Shown here: positions 63,140 through 64,000 of the stretch, in pieces
Position numbering within the stretch: position 1 is the first letter of the stretch
Layout of the letters: every line of letters starts with the position of its first letter
DNA from: Neocallimastix lanati (nom. inval.)
Taxonomy: Eukaryota > Neocallimastigomycota > Neocallimastigomycetes > Neocallimastigales > Neocallimastigaceae
Reading direction: 5' to 3'
Assembly: GCA_016946835.1 (NCBI GenBank)
Contig: JACVTC010000020.1
Span: forward strand, 27,501 to 91,500
DNA: 64,000 nt
Translations under genes and position numbers: made by a program
Notes under the pieces: generated by a model
What the model was told of the DNA's origin: nothing
Database searches by the model: none
The model's input: only the letters and a program-made list of their open reading frames with translations

Positions 63140-64000
63140 ATGCTCGCTACTTTTTCTCAATCTGAAGTTGCTCAATCCTCCGTTGTCTCTGCTAACAAAT
63201 TATCTTATACTGAAAATGGTGCTATTGGTTATAAAACTTCTGGAAAAGAATAACTTGATATCAATTTTGCAATCTCATCTATGAGAAATATGAATGAAGA
63301 AGATATCAAAAGTAAATATATTTAAAAGTTTTCGAGGAAGATCAAATGCTCGCCCTGAAATGGTTATTTTATGCTAGAGATTGTAGAAGTGGTGTCGGTG
63401 AGAGAAGACTTTTCCGTATTTGTTTAGAATTATTATCTCAACATCATGTCGACATGGCTCGTGTTCTTTTATCTCTTGTTCCGGAATACGGTCGTTGGGA
63501 TGATTTATTTGGATTAATGAAGGGAAATTTACAAAGATGATGTCTTTAGGATGGCTTAAAAATCAATTAGAAAAAGATAAGATTAATATGAATGAAAATA
63601 AATTCATTTCACTTTGCGCTAAATGGATGCCTTCTGGAAATACTTCTTATAAGGAAACAAGACAATTAGCAAGAATTTTTCATTAAAAAGTTCAAATGTT
63701 CTGAAAGGAAATACCGTCAATTACTTTCTAAATTACGTTCATTTTCCAAAGTAATTGAGGTGGCGATGAGTGCTAAAAAGTGGGATGAAATTAATTATGC
63801 GGCTGTTCCTTCCAGAGCTAATCTTATTTATAAGAAGGCTTTCCTTAGAAATGATAGAGAAAGACGATTAGCCTATCTTGAAAAGTTAAAGAGAGGAGAA
63901 ACAAAAATTAATTCTGAGGTGCTCTTCCCTCATGATTATATAATACGAAGGTCGATGATACTTTAGAAGAACTTTGGAAAGGATTTACCAGATTATGTTC
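63140..64000 (+). pseudogene. DUF2828 family gene, frameshifted, runs off the right edge
   Basis: The ATG at 63,140 opens MLATFSQSEVAQSS, then ENGAIGYKTSGKE, then a stop at 63,251. The family sequence continues as LDINFAISSMRNMNEED, FEEDQMLALKWLFYARDCRS, GVGERRLFRICLELL, VPEYGRWDDLFGL, FISLCAKWMPSGNTSYKETR, KYRQLLSKLRSF, KKWDEINYAAVPSRA and VDDTLEELWKGF. These are, in the right order, the hallmark stretches of DUF2828, a domain related to the TROVE/Ro RNA-binding module. At least five stops or frame changes divide 860 bp, several of them at short A runs. It may therefore be a true pseudogene or a gene damaged by indel errors in the assembly. Codon use is gene-like, not repeat-like. The molecular role of the family is not established. 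Confidence 0.85.

Overview
The window looks like a chromosomal piece of an anaerobic gut fungus (Neocallimastigomycota, such as Neocallimastix, Piromyces or Anaeromyces). The reasons are: extreme A+T content outside genes; long A and T runs; kilobases of ATTATTT-type simple repeats; genes rich in Asn, Ser and Lys; short AT-rich GT-AG introns; a fungal Nrg1-type zinc-finger pair; and one peptidase gene of bacterial (clostridial) type, a known habit of these fungi. The assignment is an inference. No rRNA, tRNA or marker gene was found to prove it.

Layout: 1-4,630 is a broken Ty1/copia element on the minus strand, with its 3' LTR cut by the window edge. 4,640-9,305 is AT-rich spacer. 9,306-13,320 (+) is a two-exon coiled-coil protein with a dynein-adaptor CC1 box. 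13,321-16,357 holds old retrotransposon and transposon scraps between two direct repeats. 16,358-17,767 (-) is an intact M18 aspartyl-type aminopeptidase. 17,768-21,170 is mostly heptamer repeats, plus one candidate first exon with a presequence-like N terminus. 21,170-26,085 (+) is a second, different broken copia element. 26,090-30,480 is spacer with coding-like remnants, a MITE-like element and a hairpin. 30,483-32,103 (+) is a six-exon membrane protein with leucine-rich repeats, one repeat per exon, and a cytosolic PPxY motif. 32,104-36,119 holds a FLYWCH/MULE-like remnant and minisatellites. 36,120-43,132 (-) is one very large two-exon C2H2 transcription factor; the intron falls inside the first zinc finger. 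43,133-59,660 is gene-poor and repeat-rich, with a perfect 44-bp palindrome and large heptamer arrays. 59,665-62,365 (-) is a decayed LINE with reverse transcriptase and CCHC motifs. 62,370-63,025 is a heptamer array. 63,140 to the right edge is a frameshifted DUF2828 gene.

The four supported host genes (putative dynein adaptor, aminopeptidase, LRR membrane protein, zinc-finger regulator) stand far apart in separate transcription units and show no sign of acting as one pathway. The items most worth a second look are the LRR-TM-PPxY protein with its strict 72-bp exons, the CC1-box protein, the bacterial-type peptidase, and the heptamer arrays that share one recurring interruption sequence.
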